Shown here in pieces: positions 53,694 through 62,775 of a DNA stretch of 64,000 nucleotides. The stretch is from Shinisaurus crocodilurus (taxonomy: Eukaryota > Chordata > Lepidosauria > Squamata > Shinisauridae), in contig JAHFWL010000433.1 of NCBI GenBank assembly GCA_021292165.1, forward strand, positions 65,001 to 129,000. Reading direction: 5' to 3'. How positions within the stretch are numbered: the first letter of the stretch is position 1; each line of letters starts with the position of its first letter. The position numbers and the translations under genes were made by a program. Under the pieces are notes generated by a model. That model ran no database searches. It was not told the DNA's origin and saw nothing but the letters and a program-made list of their open reading frames with translations.

Positions 53694-53730
<37 letters not shown>
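53694..53730. repeat. (TA)n microsatellite
   Basis: A run of alternating TA of about 34 bases, preceded by TTTACATAGAAATA. Confidence 0.93.
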
Positions 53731-53735
<5 letters not shown>

Positions 53736-54520
53736 GGACAGGAGACCATTTCATGCTGCCACAAGCAGGAGTCCTGAGTTCCCTCTCTGTATGTCTAGGA
53801 GTTCAAAACATGAGATGTACCATGATTGCTCTTAGTGTTTCCCCTGCTCCTTCCCCCACTTCATTTGCTGATGCTTCTAGTAGCATGAAACTTGCAGAAT
53901 GATGACAGACATCGCATCATGCCTCTTTAGTGTAGTATGGGAGGCTACTAGTTGGAAAGAAGAGGAGACACGAGGCTGCTGTTTTTGGCGGCAGCCACCA
54001 CCTGTCTTCTATTCTTGTTCTGATGGCAGCAATAGTAACATTGCAAACATCGAAACTGCTCTGGAATAAATGGTTTCCCATGTTTTAGATGCACAGTCCC
54101 ATCCTATGCATGGTTACTCAAATGCTGGCCCTACAGGACATTTACAGAACAGTATTCATAGGATTGTAACCTCGGTCTGTTAAGCTCTTGGGATGCAAAA
54201 CTACATGTATCACGAGGTGGGGGAACCTCTTCCAGTCCAAGGCCAGAATTCCATTTTGGAGGAGTTCTCAGGGGCCTCAGTCCAGTGATGGGCGGGGCCA
54301 AAGGCAAAAGGGGTGGGGCCAAGCATACAAAAAATACCAGCACATTTCAGCTTAAAGCTCTTGCTGCCAGTGACTAAGCCTTAGGGGGCGGCATTTCAAC
54401 CTTTTAGAATGGGGGGGAAACTGGCACCAAAAACTGCACAAACGATTGGTGGTTGGGGGAAAGGGGGTGGGCCTGGGGAAGGGGGCGTGGCCCTCTGGGG
54501 TTCAAAGAAAGATCAACCTG
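53731..54520. other. unassigned stretch
   Basis: Contains G-rich runs near 54,410-54,480. No gene is recognised. Confidence 0.35.
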
Positions 54521-54524
54521 TCCC

Positions 54525-54693
54525 CCACTTCATTTAGTGCAGTTTGGGAGGCAGAAAATGCGGCATCTTTCAAATGCCTCCTGGAAACGCACCTGTTCAC
54601 CCAGGCTTTCCCTGGCTTCTAATTAAATTAACTAAGCTGTTCCTTTTTACTGCTGCTGTACTGCTCTGAATAATAATAATAATAATAATAATA

Positions 54694-54728
<35 letters not shown>

Positions 54729-54830
54729 AATTGAATTTTAAATGTGATTTTAATTGTGATTTTCATATTTATATGGAAACCACTTAGGGATTTAAAAAAT
54801 ATTTAGCGGTATAGAAATGGTACAAAATAA
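54525..54830 (+). mobile_element. L2-like LINE 3' end with palindromic microsatellite
   Basis: GGCATCTTTCAAATGCCTCC, AACGCACCTGTTCACCCAGG and CTTTCCCTGGCTTCTAAT encode the last residues of an L2-type ORF. AACCACTTAGGGATTTAAAA and TAGCGGTATAGAAATGG form the typical 3' UTR end. A (AAT)n(ATT)n tract sits inside at 54,669-54,727. Confidence 0.7.
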
Positions 54831-55816
54831 CAGGGATGTTGAAGAGTCCTTGGTCTCGAGTCACGAGTCGAGTCACGAGTCTTTGGACCCGAGTCTCGAG
54901 TCCGAGTCTGAGTCCTTGGTCCAAAATGGTGACTCACGAGTCACGAGTCACTCCCAAAGCTGACTCCACGAGTCTCTATTAAAATCAATGGGTTTTTTTC
55001 CCCAACAAAATAAGGCTACTTCAGATGTGTGGTTTAAATAAATTCTAGGCACAAGTGTGCCTTTTTATTTCAAAACTCTGCAACTGATTTTGGCAAGAAC
55101 AGACCAGGCAGAAAAACCCAGAATAACCAGGCAGGCAGAGGAGGCAGGGAACCCCAAAACAGGCAGGCAGAGGCGTTTGTCTTGGACAATTCAACTGTTG
55201 AACTGGTCAAGAAGAGACCAGGCAGGCAGAGGAGGAACCCCAGACAGGCAGGCAGAGGCAGCCAAACCCAAAATGTCTGAAAGGTTGCATTTTAGAAAAA
55301 TGATTTTAAAAAATAAACTTGCTGTACTTCCTAAAACTTATCCATGTTGCATTTGAGGAACATGATTTTTTCTAAATGTTTGGCCCCCATTCTGGAACGG
55401 TGAGGTCTCATCACAATTCCACCCTCACTGAACACCCGCTCCACTGGTGATGAACTTGCTGGAACCAGAAACACACTCAGAGCAGCCACACAGAGTAATC
55501 TCAGGTCCTTCTTCTGCCTCTCCCAAGTACGCAACACATCAATCAAAATAAATCTTGACACACTGTTGGGGCTGCACTCCTGGTAGCCATCCATAGTGGC
55601 CGAGCAGCGGCACACCTCACTTCCATGCGCTCTTCGCCGGCAATCACGTTCCTCTCCACTCCTTCTGGCACAGCCCAGGGATGTTGAAGAGTCCTTGGCC
55701 TCGAGTCTCGAGTTGAGTCTCGAGTCCCATTAAAAATATTGGGACCCGAGTCGAGTCAGAGGGGGGACTCAGTCCGACTCACGAGTCGAGTCCTCGAGTC
55801 CGAGTCCCCATCCCTG
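54831..55816. mobile_element. decayed hAT transposon with CGAGTC subterminal arrays
   Basis: It starts CAGGGATGTTGAAGAGTCC and ends CCCCATCCCTG. The flanking octamers CAAAATAA and CAAGATGA match at 6 of 8. Both ends are packed with CGAGTC / GACTCG motifs (54,855-54,975 and 55,700-55,805), and the left-end sequence CAGGGATGTTGAAGAGTCC recurs at 55,678. A transposase fragment lies inside on the minus strand. The recurrence of the left end may be a short relative inserted in tandem or a repair-made duplication. Confidence 0.75.
55331..55615 (-). pseudogene. hAT transposase C-terminal dimerisation domain fragment
   Basis: The 94-codon frame contains LRLLCVAALSVFLVPASSSP, VERVFSEGGIVMRPHRSRMG and KHLEKIMFLKCN. 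This is the conserved hATC dimerisation region (A-D-L--PASS-PVERVFS-GG---P-R-RL) at the very C terminus of hAT transposases. N-terminal zinc finger and catalytic DDE parts are absent. It confirms that 54,831-55,816 is a hAT. Confidence 0.85.
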
Positions 55817-55818
55817 CA

Positions 55819-55819
55819 A

Positions 55820-55858
<39 letters not shown>

Positions 55859-55859
55859 A
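55819..55859. repeat. (GAT)n microsatellite
   Basis: About 40 bases of GAT repeats directly at the hAT right end. Confidence 0.93.
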
Positions 55860-56215
55860 GCAGCAATAACAATAAGAAGAAGTCCCTTGTGAAAATCTCA
55901 GCAGAGATCCTGAGGGAAACTTTGTGACTCCCCACCCCCCATGAGCACATATGCATACCCATCTTCTCATGTACTAAAAAACAACAACCTTTAATTTAAA
56001 AACAACACTTTAAAAACTGCTCTGGCCAGTTGGGTGGAGAGGGGAAGGGAAGTGTGTTACTCATCATGGGTACCATAGAATAGGCTCCTTCGGCAGTGGC
56101 ATCAAAACATACACACCTATTGTAGCAGCTGTCGAGATGCTTTGGGGCTACTTTGCATTTTCCAGGATGCTACTGCTTGACACACTATGAAAACCTGTCA
56201 AACCAGTTTCACCAG
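55860..56215. other. unassigned stretch
   Basis: No gene or repeat is recognised. Confidence 0.35.
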
Positions 56216-56219
56216 AGTT

Positions 56220-56900
56220 TATGTCAGGAGGACACACAAATAATGAGCATTGTGCATGGTGGCATCTCTGCAAAACTGCCTCTGGATCCCCAGGAAGCTA
56301 TTGTCTTGAACTTTGCTTGTTACCTGCCTCGGACATATGGGAAGACATGGCCTCAACGTCTAGCAGTGGCCCAGACACAGAGGATGAGAGGACTGTGGCA
56401 CAGACAACATTGAGCCACACTCCAAACACAAGGTGCCCCTTGAGCCCTAGGTTCCTTAGCCTGGACCCCCAGCAGTTTGCAGCCCTTGAGCCTTGAGGAG
56501 CCAGCAGCTGCACTGCTAAGGGCCTCACGCTCCACTAAACCCAGTCACCGACGTGGCACAAAATCACAGAGAGGCAATAGCCTACCAGACTCCATGCCAG
56601 AGAGCTGCCCCTTTAAGGCTCTGTACTCAGCAACGGGGCTGCACCTGAGAGGGGCAGGAAGTATAAAGGGGCTCAGTCTAGAGCAGGACTCTCCAACTAG
56701 CTGGCTGGGGCATGCTGGGAGTTGTAGGCCAAAAACATCTGGGGACCCAAGGTTGGAGAGTCCTGTTCTAGACTGAGCTCAACAAGATGAGCAAATAAAC
56801 TGTGCTTGTTTTCCCTGTTTCTGGTCTGCTTCTCTCCTGCCCATTTTGCAAGCCTTCAGAGCGGTTTTGTTTTCAGGCTGCTCTTGCATGTTCCTCTGCT
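56220..56900 (+). mobile_element. probable solo LTR split by a hAT MITE
   Basis: It has a TATAAAGG box at 56,662-56,669 and an AATAAA signal at 56,794-56,799, with TGTGCTTGTTTTCC downstream. TGTCAGGAGG near 56,222 is a possible LTR start. A MITE (56,684-56,765) lies between the two signals, where R would be. The duplication and exact end are not identified, so the call rests on signal order. Confidence 0.45.
56684..56765. mobile_element. half-deleted palindromic hAT MITE
   Basis: CAGGACTCTCCAAC is followed directly by the right arm (GGGAGTTGTAGGCC to GGTTGGAGAGTCCTG). Octamers GTCTAGAG and TTCTAGAC match at 6 of 8. Confidence 0.82.
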
Positions 56901-57367
56901 TCAGGGCAGACAGCAGCATGAATAAGCCATGGGTCAGGGTTCAGACATCACGTCAAGTCATAGTTTAAATAAGCCAGACTTTGTAAGCGATCAACAAACC
57001 ATGGCTTCTATTTGTAATTTGTAGCTCATTAATCAACCATGGTTTGTTTGCAGAAATGGATTCGGACACAAAGGACAAGCCAGATTTCAACAAAACACAC
57101 AATCGCTTAGTGTTTTGTGTGAACCAGGCCACTGTCTATATATCTGTTTCTGAAGTCGATGGATGATCTTTTAGGGCACTTCCTGCAGCTGTAGAGAAAC
57201 AAGTGTGGTATTGAATTAAATATGTGGATTTGCAGAAAAATAGTTATGCAACCCATAAGGCCTAGACGCACACAGGTTCGTTGTGCTATTGGTGGGCAGT
57301 GATTTGGCAAAGAGGAACTAAGCAGCACTATTCCCATGTTGGCCACCTTAAGAGAGTGGGTAGAATT
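56901..57367. repeat. degenerate foldback (AACCATGG blocks)
   Basis: GGGTTCAGACATCACGTCAA at 56,937, ATCAACAAACCATGGCTTC at 56,990 and ATCAACCATGGTTTGTTTGC at 57,033, then GTGTTTTGTGTGAACCAGGCC near 57,110, form an imperfect palindrome. It is related to the GGTTCAGACAACACG family. The rest is unassigned. Confidence 0.45.
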
Positions 57368-57534
57368 AGGCCTGTGGGTTATGCTGGCTCAGCTTGTCTG
57401 AGCACGGAAAGCTAAGCAAGGTCAGGCCTGGTTATTACTTGGGTGGGAGACCCCTCCTCTAGTTTCCTGCATTGAGCAGGGGGTTGGACTCATAGCCTTG
57501 TAGGCTCCTTCCAACTCTATGATCTATGAAATCT
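57368..57534 (+). mobile_element. 5S-rRNA-derived SINE with CR1 tail, copy 3
   Basis: GGCCTGTGGGTTATGCTGGC, GGAAAGCTAAGCAAGGTCAG, ACTTGGGTGGGAGACCCC and GGGGGTTGGACTCATAGCC, ending CTCTATGATCTATGAAATCT. Confidence 0.88.
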
Positions 57535-57980
57535 AATTCAGACTTAGGGCGCAATCCTATGGAATTATGGCTTGTTAGATGGAGGCTTCCATTAGTCATA
57601 TTTAGAGTAGACCCATTGAAATCAGTGGGACTTGAGTCAGTTTCACTGATTTCAGTGGGTCTCCTCTAAGTATAGACTAAGTCTGGATCCAATGCAGTGG
57701 GCTGGTTCACATGACACTGCAGCCCACTGTGGCTTGTTGTGTCATGCGAACCTGAGCAGGATGGCTTGTTGGGAGTGGGCAGCAACCCAACAACACTCCT
57801 TGGCTTACTTTTAGGTTGCTGCCCACTCCAACAAGCCATGCTACTGAGATTCACACAACACAGTAACCCATGCCAATGAGGATAATTAGGCAAATTCGGC
57901 TGGCATGTGACCAGCACACACGGCAGGGGAAATAAGCCACCATGGTTCACCATAATCATGATGTGAACCTGGTCAGTGTA
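57535..57980. repeat. GCAATCCTATG repeat and GGTTCACATGACAC foldback
   Basis: 57,545-57,680 holds GGGCGCAATCCTATGG, GATTTCAGTGGG twice in opposite orientation and GACTTGAGTCAG, a common squamate inverted motif. 57,700-57,975 has GGCTGGTTCACATGACAC, GGGAGTGGGCAGCAACCC paired with GGTTGCTGCCCACTCC, and ATGATGTGAACCTGGTC, a palindromic element. Confidence 0.55.
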
Positions 57981-58182
57981 TCTGTTGCGTAAGAGTGGGT
58001 TGTAAAGACATGTGGGAATAGCGTGCTCAAATGTGAGAAGTGTGAATGGATGCATGTGGGGGCGAATGAAGGGGGGTGAACACAGAGAAGACATTATTTT
58101 ATTTTATTTTTATTAATTTAAAATATTCCTAGCTGCCTTGCAGCCATGACTCCCGGAATGGCATACAAAAAGCATAAGAATG

Positions 58183-58414
58183 CAGGCAGTCCCCGGGTTA
58201 CGAATGAGCTCTGTTCGTAAGTCTGTCTTTCAGTCAAATGTGTACGTAAGTCGGAACAGAAGCCACACAATGTTTGCAAAGTGTTGCAAAGTATAGTGCC
58301 TGTGTTCATAAATACGAACTATTGTATTTAACTCAGATTTTTACACGTATGGCTGTCCGTTCTTAAGTATGAGTTGTCTGTAAGTCGGGACGTTCATAAC
58401 CCGGAGACTGCCTG
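58183..58414. mobile_element. Tigger/pogo-type MITE, CAGGCAGTCCCCGG ends
   Basis: Ends are CAGGCAGTCCCCGGGTTACG and CATAACCCGGAGACTGCCTG, with internal TAAGTC/GACTTA-type blocks. TA follows the right end and TG precedes the left (TA expected). Length is 232 bp, non-coding. Confidence 0.8.
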
Positions 58415-58487
58415 TACAGTAAAATCCAACATGGTAAAAACTGGGCAGGCAGTTTAAAAAACAGCAGCAACCAAGCATATGATAGTC

Positions 58488-58614
58488 CAAGGGTAGGCAA
58501 CCAGGTTACCTCCAGTGTACAACTCCCATCAGCTCCAGCCATTACAGCCAATGGTTAGGGATTATGGGAGTTGTAGTTCAAAACATCTGGAGGGCACAAA
58601 GTTGCCAACCCCTG
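58488..58614. mobile_element. palindromic hAT MITE
   Basis: Ends are CAAGGGTAGGCAACC and GTTGCCAACCCCTG. Octamers TGATAGTC and CGATAGAC match at 6 of 8. Confidence 0.8.
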
Positions 58615-58622
58615 CGATAGAC

Positions 58623-60077
58623 ACAGAACTAAAAGTCCTGGGCAAATTAAAAAGTGTTCATCTGGCATGTTAGAGAAAATAAAGAAGGCACCAGGCAAAT
58701 CTTCCTGGGGAAGAAGTTCCTTAATTGGAGGTGGGGCTACAACTGAAAAGGCCCTGGCCACTGCCTGCCTCACTTCACATGGTAGGAAGCACAGACTAGG
58801 GCCTCTGAAGCTTATCTCAACCGTTGGGCAGGTTCATGTGGGAGAAGGCGGTCTCTTGAGTCTCACACACCCCAAAAAGCATCTATGAATGTATGTGGAT
58901 TTCCATCCATGATCTGACCTGAACAATAGCCAACTGCCAGAAAGGCGTTTAAGTGATGTTTTGGTGGACTTGGCTCTGAAAGGGGAAAAAAAGAAATTAA
59001 GCAATCAATTGAATTAACAGATAGGAGTCTTAAGTACATGGTGGGAGTTCTTACAGGGAAAGACAGGACCAGGGAAAAGAGTCAAACAGCTGTTTCTAGA
59101 ACCAAAGCACCTCCAGCAGGGTAAGAATGTTCTGAAAGAAATGAGTTTACATTTCCCTGAAGGTTATTCAGTTACTTTCAGCTGTAAAGCATTTAAAAAA
59201 CAACAATCAGGTCTTTATTACTTTTAGGGGGGTGGAGAAATTGCAAAATTCAAGTACCATTTAACTAGGAAAGCAGCTTGGTTTACGCTAGGATTAGGGG
59301 TTCAGTACTTCTAGAAAACAGATGCTGTTGTTATGATTTCTATATCACTTTTAGGCAATGTTCATTATAAGAATGTCAGATTCCATGGGTTTTGAGCTTG
59401 ACCTTCTTGCAAGACATACAGGCCACAATGCAAACAGCATTAAACATGCATAAGCCAATTGAAATCAATAAGCTTAAGCATGTTTAATGTTGCATTGGAT
59501 TGTGGCCATGGTCTTTTTATTTCTTGGATTAATTGCCCTCATATGAAGAGCTCAAAATACATGGACTCTGATCCAGCTTAAGCTGAACACCAAAGGGTAA
59601 TGAATCTCTCCATCCACATGGTGTAATGCTTATCTCCAACAATGAGCCAGGCTGAGAGCATCCAGATACTGCCATGCATGGACCTGTTTTGCTGCTCTTA
59701 TAGTAAGGTTGAAGACAGGTTTAGAATTCAGTGGGTTGGATCTAGACTTAGCTATGAAATCAGTGGGACTTAAGTTAGTTGCCTTCCCCCATACAAGACT
59801 CAGTAAAAAAGTTCCCATTGGTACCAATGAGAACTTTTTAACTAAGTGCCAGAGGTATGCGGGGTGGGTGGATTTGCAGGTGGGTCATGGCTAGGGAGGG
59901 AAGGGATAAACCCCCTCCCCACTTGTTGTGGTCCCAATAACAATTGCCTCTGCACAAATGTAATTAATGTAAGTAAAACAACAGATATAACTACATGTCT
60001 AAACATTAAGCATAATATGCTATTACAGGACCTAATAATGTGAGCGACAACATCAGGGGTTCATTCCCCTGGTCATC
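58623..60077. other. unassigned stretch with short inverted motifs
   Basis: 59,420-59,515 is an imperfect palindrome (GCAAACAGCATTAAACATGC and GCATGTTTAATGTTGCATTG). The rest shows no gene. Confidence 0.4.
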
Positions 60078-60085
60078 CTCTAATG

Positions 60086-60221
60086 GAGGGCTCTCCAACC
60101 TTGGGTCCCCAGATGTTGCTGGACTACAGCTCCCAGAATCCCTTGCCATTAGCCATGCTGGCTGGGTATGCTGGGAGCTGTAGGCCAGCAACATCTGGGG
60201 ACCTAAGGTTGGAGAGCTCTG
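60086..60221. mobile_element. palindromic hAT MITE, perfect 8-bp TSD
   Basis: Ends are GAGGGCTCTCCAACC and GGTTGGAGAGCTCTG. The duplication CTCTAATG is perfect (60,078-60,085 and 60,222-60,229). 136 bp. Confidence 0.9.
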
Positions 60222-60229
60222 CTCTAATG

Positions 60230-61668
60230 TGATATATGCTATAATCTGCCAGCAATACCCTTCTGCATTCTACAGACAGGCCAATCCCTATGGAAAGAAT
60301 AAATGGATATAAAACTAACATCAGAAATAGCAATATTCAGAAACCTACCTGGATGCTCTGCTACTGGAGGAATTTTAAACAAAGGAATTTGTGAAACTAC
60401 TGAATCACAATTCATCAAGTCTGTTCTTTTGGATCTGAATAGTGACAATGGTTTCCTGCTCCACTATAGATATTAATTAACTCAGACTAGCTGAGTTGAT
60501 TGCGTTATTACCTATCACTGCTGTTGTGAAGGGTCACTGTGCTTATCCAGCATACATTCAAGTTTGAATTGAATTGTCACTGTCTGTACTTTTTGCATGC
60601 AGAGGATTGTGGCAATGTGATCTCAGCATGTTTCACTGAGTTCAGTGGGACTCTTAAGTAACCATGCATATAATCTAACTGCAGCCTTAATGATCAGGAT
60701 CGCTAATCCTTTCATCAAACAACCTTTCCTGGAGAGGGCAAATTGTATGTACACTTCAGTTGCCCCATACAACTGAGGCTGCAATCCTAAACCTACTCCC
60801 TTGGTAGTGAGACTTACTTCTGACTGAGTAAGCATCTAGGATTGGGCTATGAGGCCTCACTCTCACAACAGCTGATAATGTCTTCCAGGTGTGTCTACTG
60901 CAGCATTTGGGGTTTTTTTTAATGATCAGGCGGGGTGGAAATCCAGTTGATTACAATAAAAGATTGCCTTTAAGGAGGGAAGGATTTACTTAGATAGACT
61001 TTCTGAAAAGTAAATACATGGTTAAGGAAGGGAGATAGCAAAAGTGTGGTAGAAATAATGAGGGCAGAGGAGTTCAGTGTAGCCTAGCCAGGAATCTGTC
61101 AAGAAAAGACAACTTTTGATAGACATTGTAAAGACTTCCCTGGGTTGTCTTTACTCATCTTAGACAGGTGAGCAATACTCAGTGGTGCAATTGTTCTTTA
61201 TATTTACACAGTGAGTACTATGCTGTGAAGGATGCTTACTGGATCTCCCCCTTCCAAGTGGGACTTCAGAATGGCTTTTAAATTAATGCAACTTGTTCTG
61301 TCCTGTGTTTCAAACAGGAATAAATAAATACGTTGGCTTATCAGGGAGAGCAAAAGTTTAAAGAGCTAGGTTTTGTTTGTTTTTTAAAAAAAATCATATA
61401 AAGACAGAAGTAAGATGACTAACTGTTTAAACAGAGAATGAGAGGAGGTTAACAATTGACTTCTTTTTTTAATGCTTTAAAAAGAGGGGGAAAGACATAG
61501 GTCATTAAGCAAGATTTATATATTTAAGAAAGAAGTGATTCCTCTAAACCTACTGTGTAGCGTAATACTACTATCGCTAATCGGAAATAGGTCCTACTGT
61601 CTTCACTGGAGCTTCACTGGCGTTTACACTGTGCATTAATAATATGTGCTTTATATGCATTATCTGCA
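60230..61668. other. unassigned stretch
   Basis: 60,780-60,850 carries a GCAATCCTAAACCTAC / GTAAGCATCTAGGATTG inverted motif of the common squamate type. No gene is recognised. Confidence 0.4.
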
Positions 61669-61838
61669 GGCCTGTGGCTCACGCTGGCTCAGCTTGTCAG
61701 AGTGTGGAAAGCTAAGCAGGGTCAGGCCTGGTTATTACTTGGATGGGAGACTCCTCCTCTAGTTTCCTGCATTGAGCAGGGGGTTGGACTCGATAGCCTT
61801 GTAGGCTCCTTCCAACTCTATGATCTATGAATCTATGA
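61669..61838 (+). mobile_element. 5S-rRNA-derived SINE with CR1 tail, copy 4
   Basis: GGCCTGTGGCTCACGCTGGC, GTCAGAGTGTGGAAAGC, TAAGCAGGGTCAGGCCTGG and ACTTGGATGGGAGACTCC, then GGGGGTTGGACTCGATAGCC to CTATGATCTATGAATCTATG. Confidence 0.9.
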
Positions 61839-62317
61839 TAATCTTTACAACAACACTGCAAGGTAGGTTAATATTATAAGACACATATTTTAGATGGGGC
61901 AGTGACCAATAACAGCTTGCCTAATGCCAGGAAGTGAGCACACGGCAAAGATGAGGCTTTGAACCAGGGGCTGCTTCGCTTACATCTTGGTCTGAGCCAC
62001 TGCACTAGGCTTGTGTAGTTTTAGTCCTGGGTCAGGAATGCATTTACTCAAAAGTAAATCTCAGTATAAACAAATACCCATACTCATAAATATGCTTGGA
62101 ACTGATCCCTTAATGCTGTGATCCTTATCGTTTCAGGGTGAGAGAACTAGCATAGTTTTGTGGACAGTGTTCAGAAAACAGGAATTTAGCTTGTCTACTA
62201 AACCATGAACTTGGTGTAGGCCTTGAAGTAATCCATTCTCTTTCAGTCTCTTTCCAGATTTGGGGGGCGGGGGGAGGAAAACTAATGTCTTATCACACAG
62301 GGTTAAGGAAGAAGGGA
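61839..62317. other. unassigned stretch
   Basis: No gene or confident repeat. Confidence 0.35.
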
Positions 62318-62775
62318 GGGAACATATAACGGTAGAGCACCTGATCTGTATGCAGAAGTTCCCGGATCCAATTCTTGGCATCTCCAATTAAAAGGATCAT
62401 GAATAACAAGACCTCTTTTTCTGTCCGGGACCCTGGAGAGCCGCAGCCAGTGAGAGTAGATAATACTGTGCTGAATAGACCAATGGTCTGATTCAATGCC
62501 CAGGTTCAGACAACACGATAATCCACACTCAAAGGTTGAGTGTGGGTTGAACCACATGGCTTGTTAATCATGAACAACCCATGAAGAGAACCCATGGTTT
62601 GTTGTTGGGTTGTTCACCATGGTTTGTTATCGCAGCTGGGTTCAGACAACACGATAACCCATGTTTCAGTAACAACCCACGGTTCAACAACAACTTGCAC
62701 TCAACCCACGCTCAACCCTTGAGTGTGGGTTATTGTGTTGTTTGAACCCAGTCAATATGAGGCAGCTTCATGGGT
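62318..62775 (+). mobile_element. tRNA-Ala SINE split by a foldback element
   Basis: 62,318-62,499 (ACGGTAGAGCACCTGATCTG, CAATTCTTGGCATCTCCA, CAATGGTCTGATTCAATG) continues at 62,753-62,775 (TCAATATGAGGCAGCTTCAT). The break is in the conserved ATTCAGTATAAGGCAG block. Confidence 0.78.
62500..62752. mobile_element. GGTTCAGACAACACG-family foldback, in a SINE
   Basis: It opens AGGTTCAGACAACACGATAA and closes TTGTGTTGTTTGAACCCAG. The internal half-copy starts GCTGGGTTCAGACAACACG near 62,634. TCAAT appears at both SINE break points, a short target duplication. Confidence 0.75.

Noticed and set aside
23899..61838. 5S rRNA genes
   Set aside because: Only the 3' half of 5S is similar, the rest is unrelated and a CR1 tail follows. 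These are SINEs.
7530..62400. tRNA-Ala genes
   Set aside because: The tRNA-like heads are mutated in the stems and are followed by a constant non-tRNA body and LINE-like tail. They are SINE heads.
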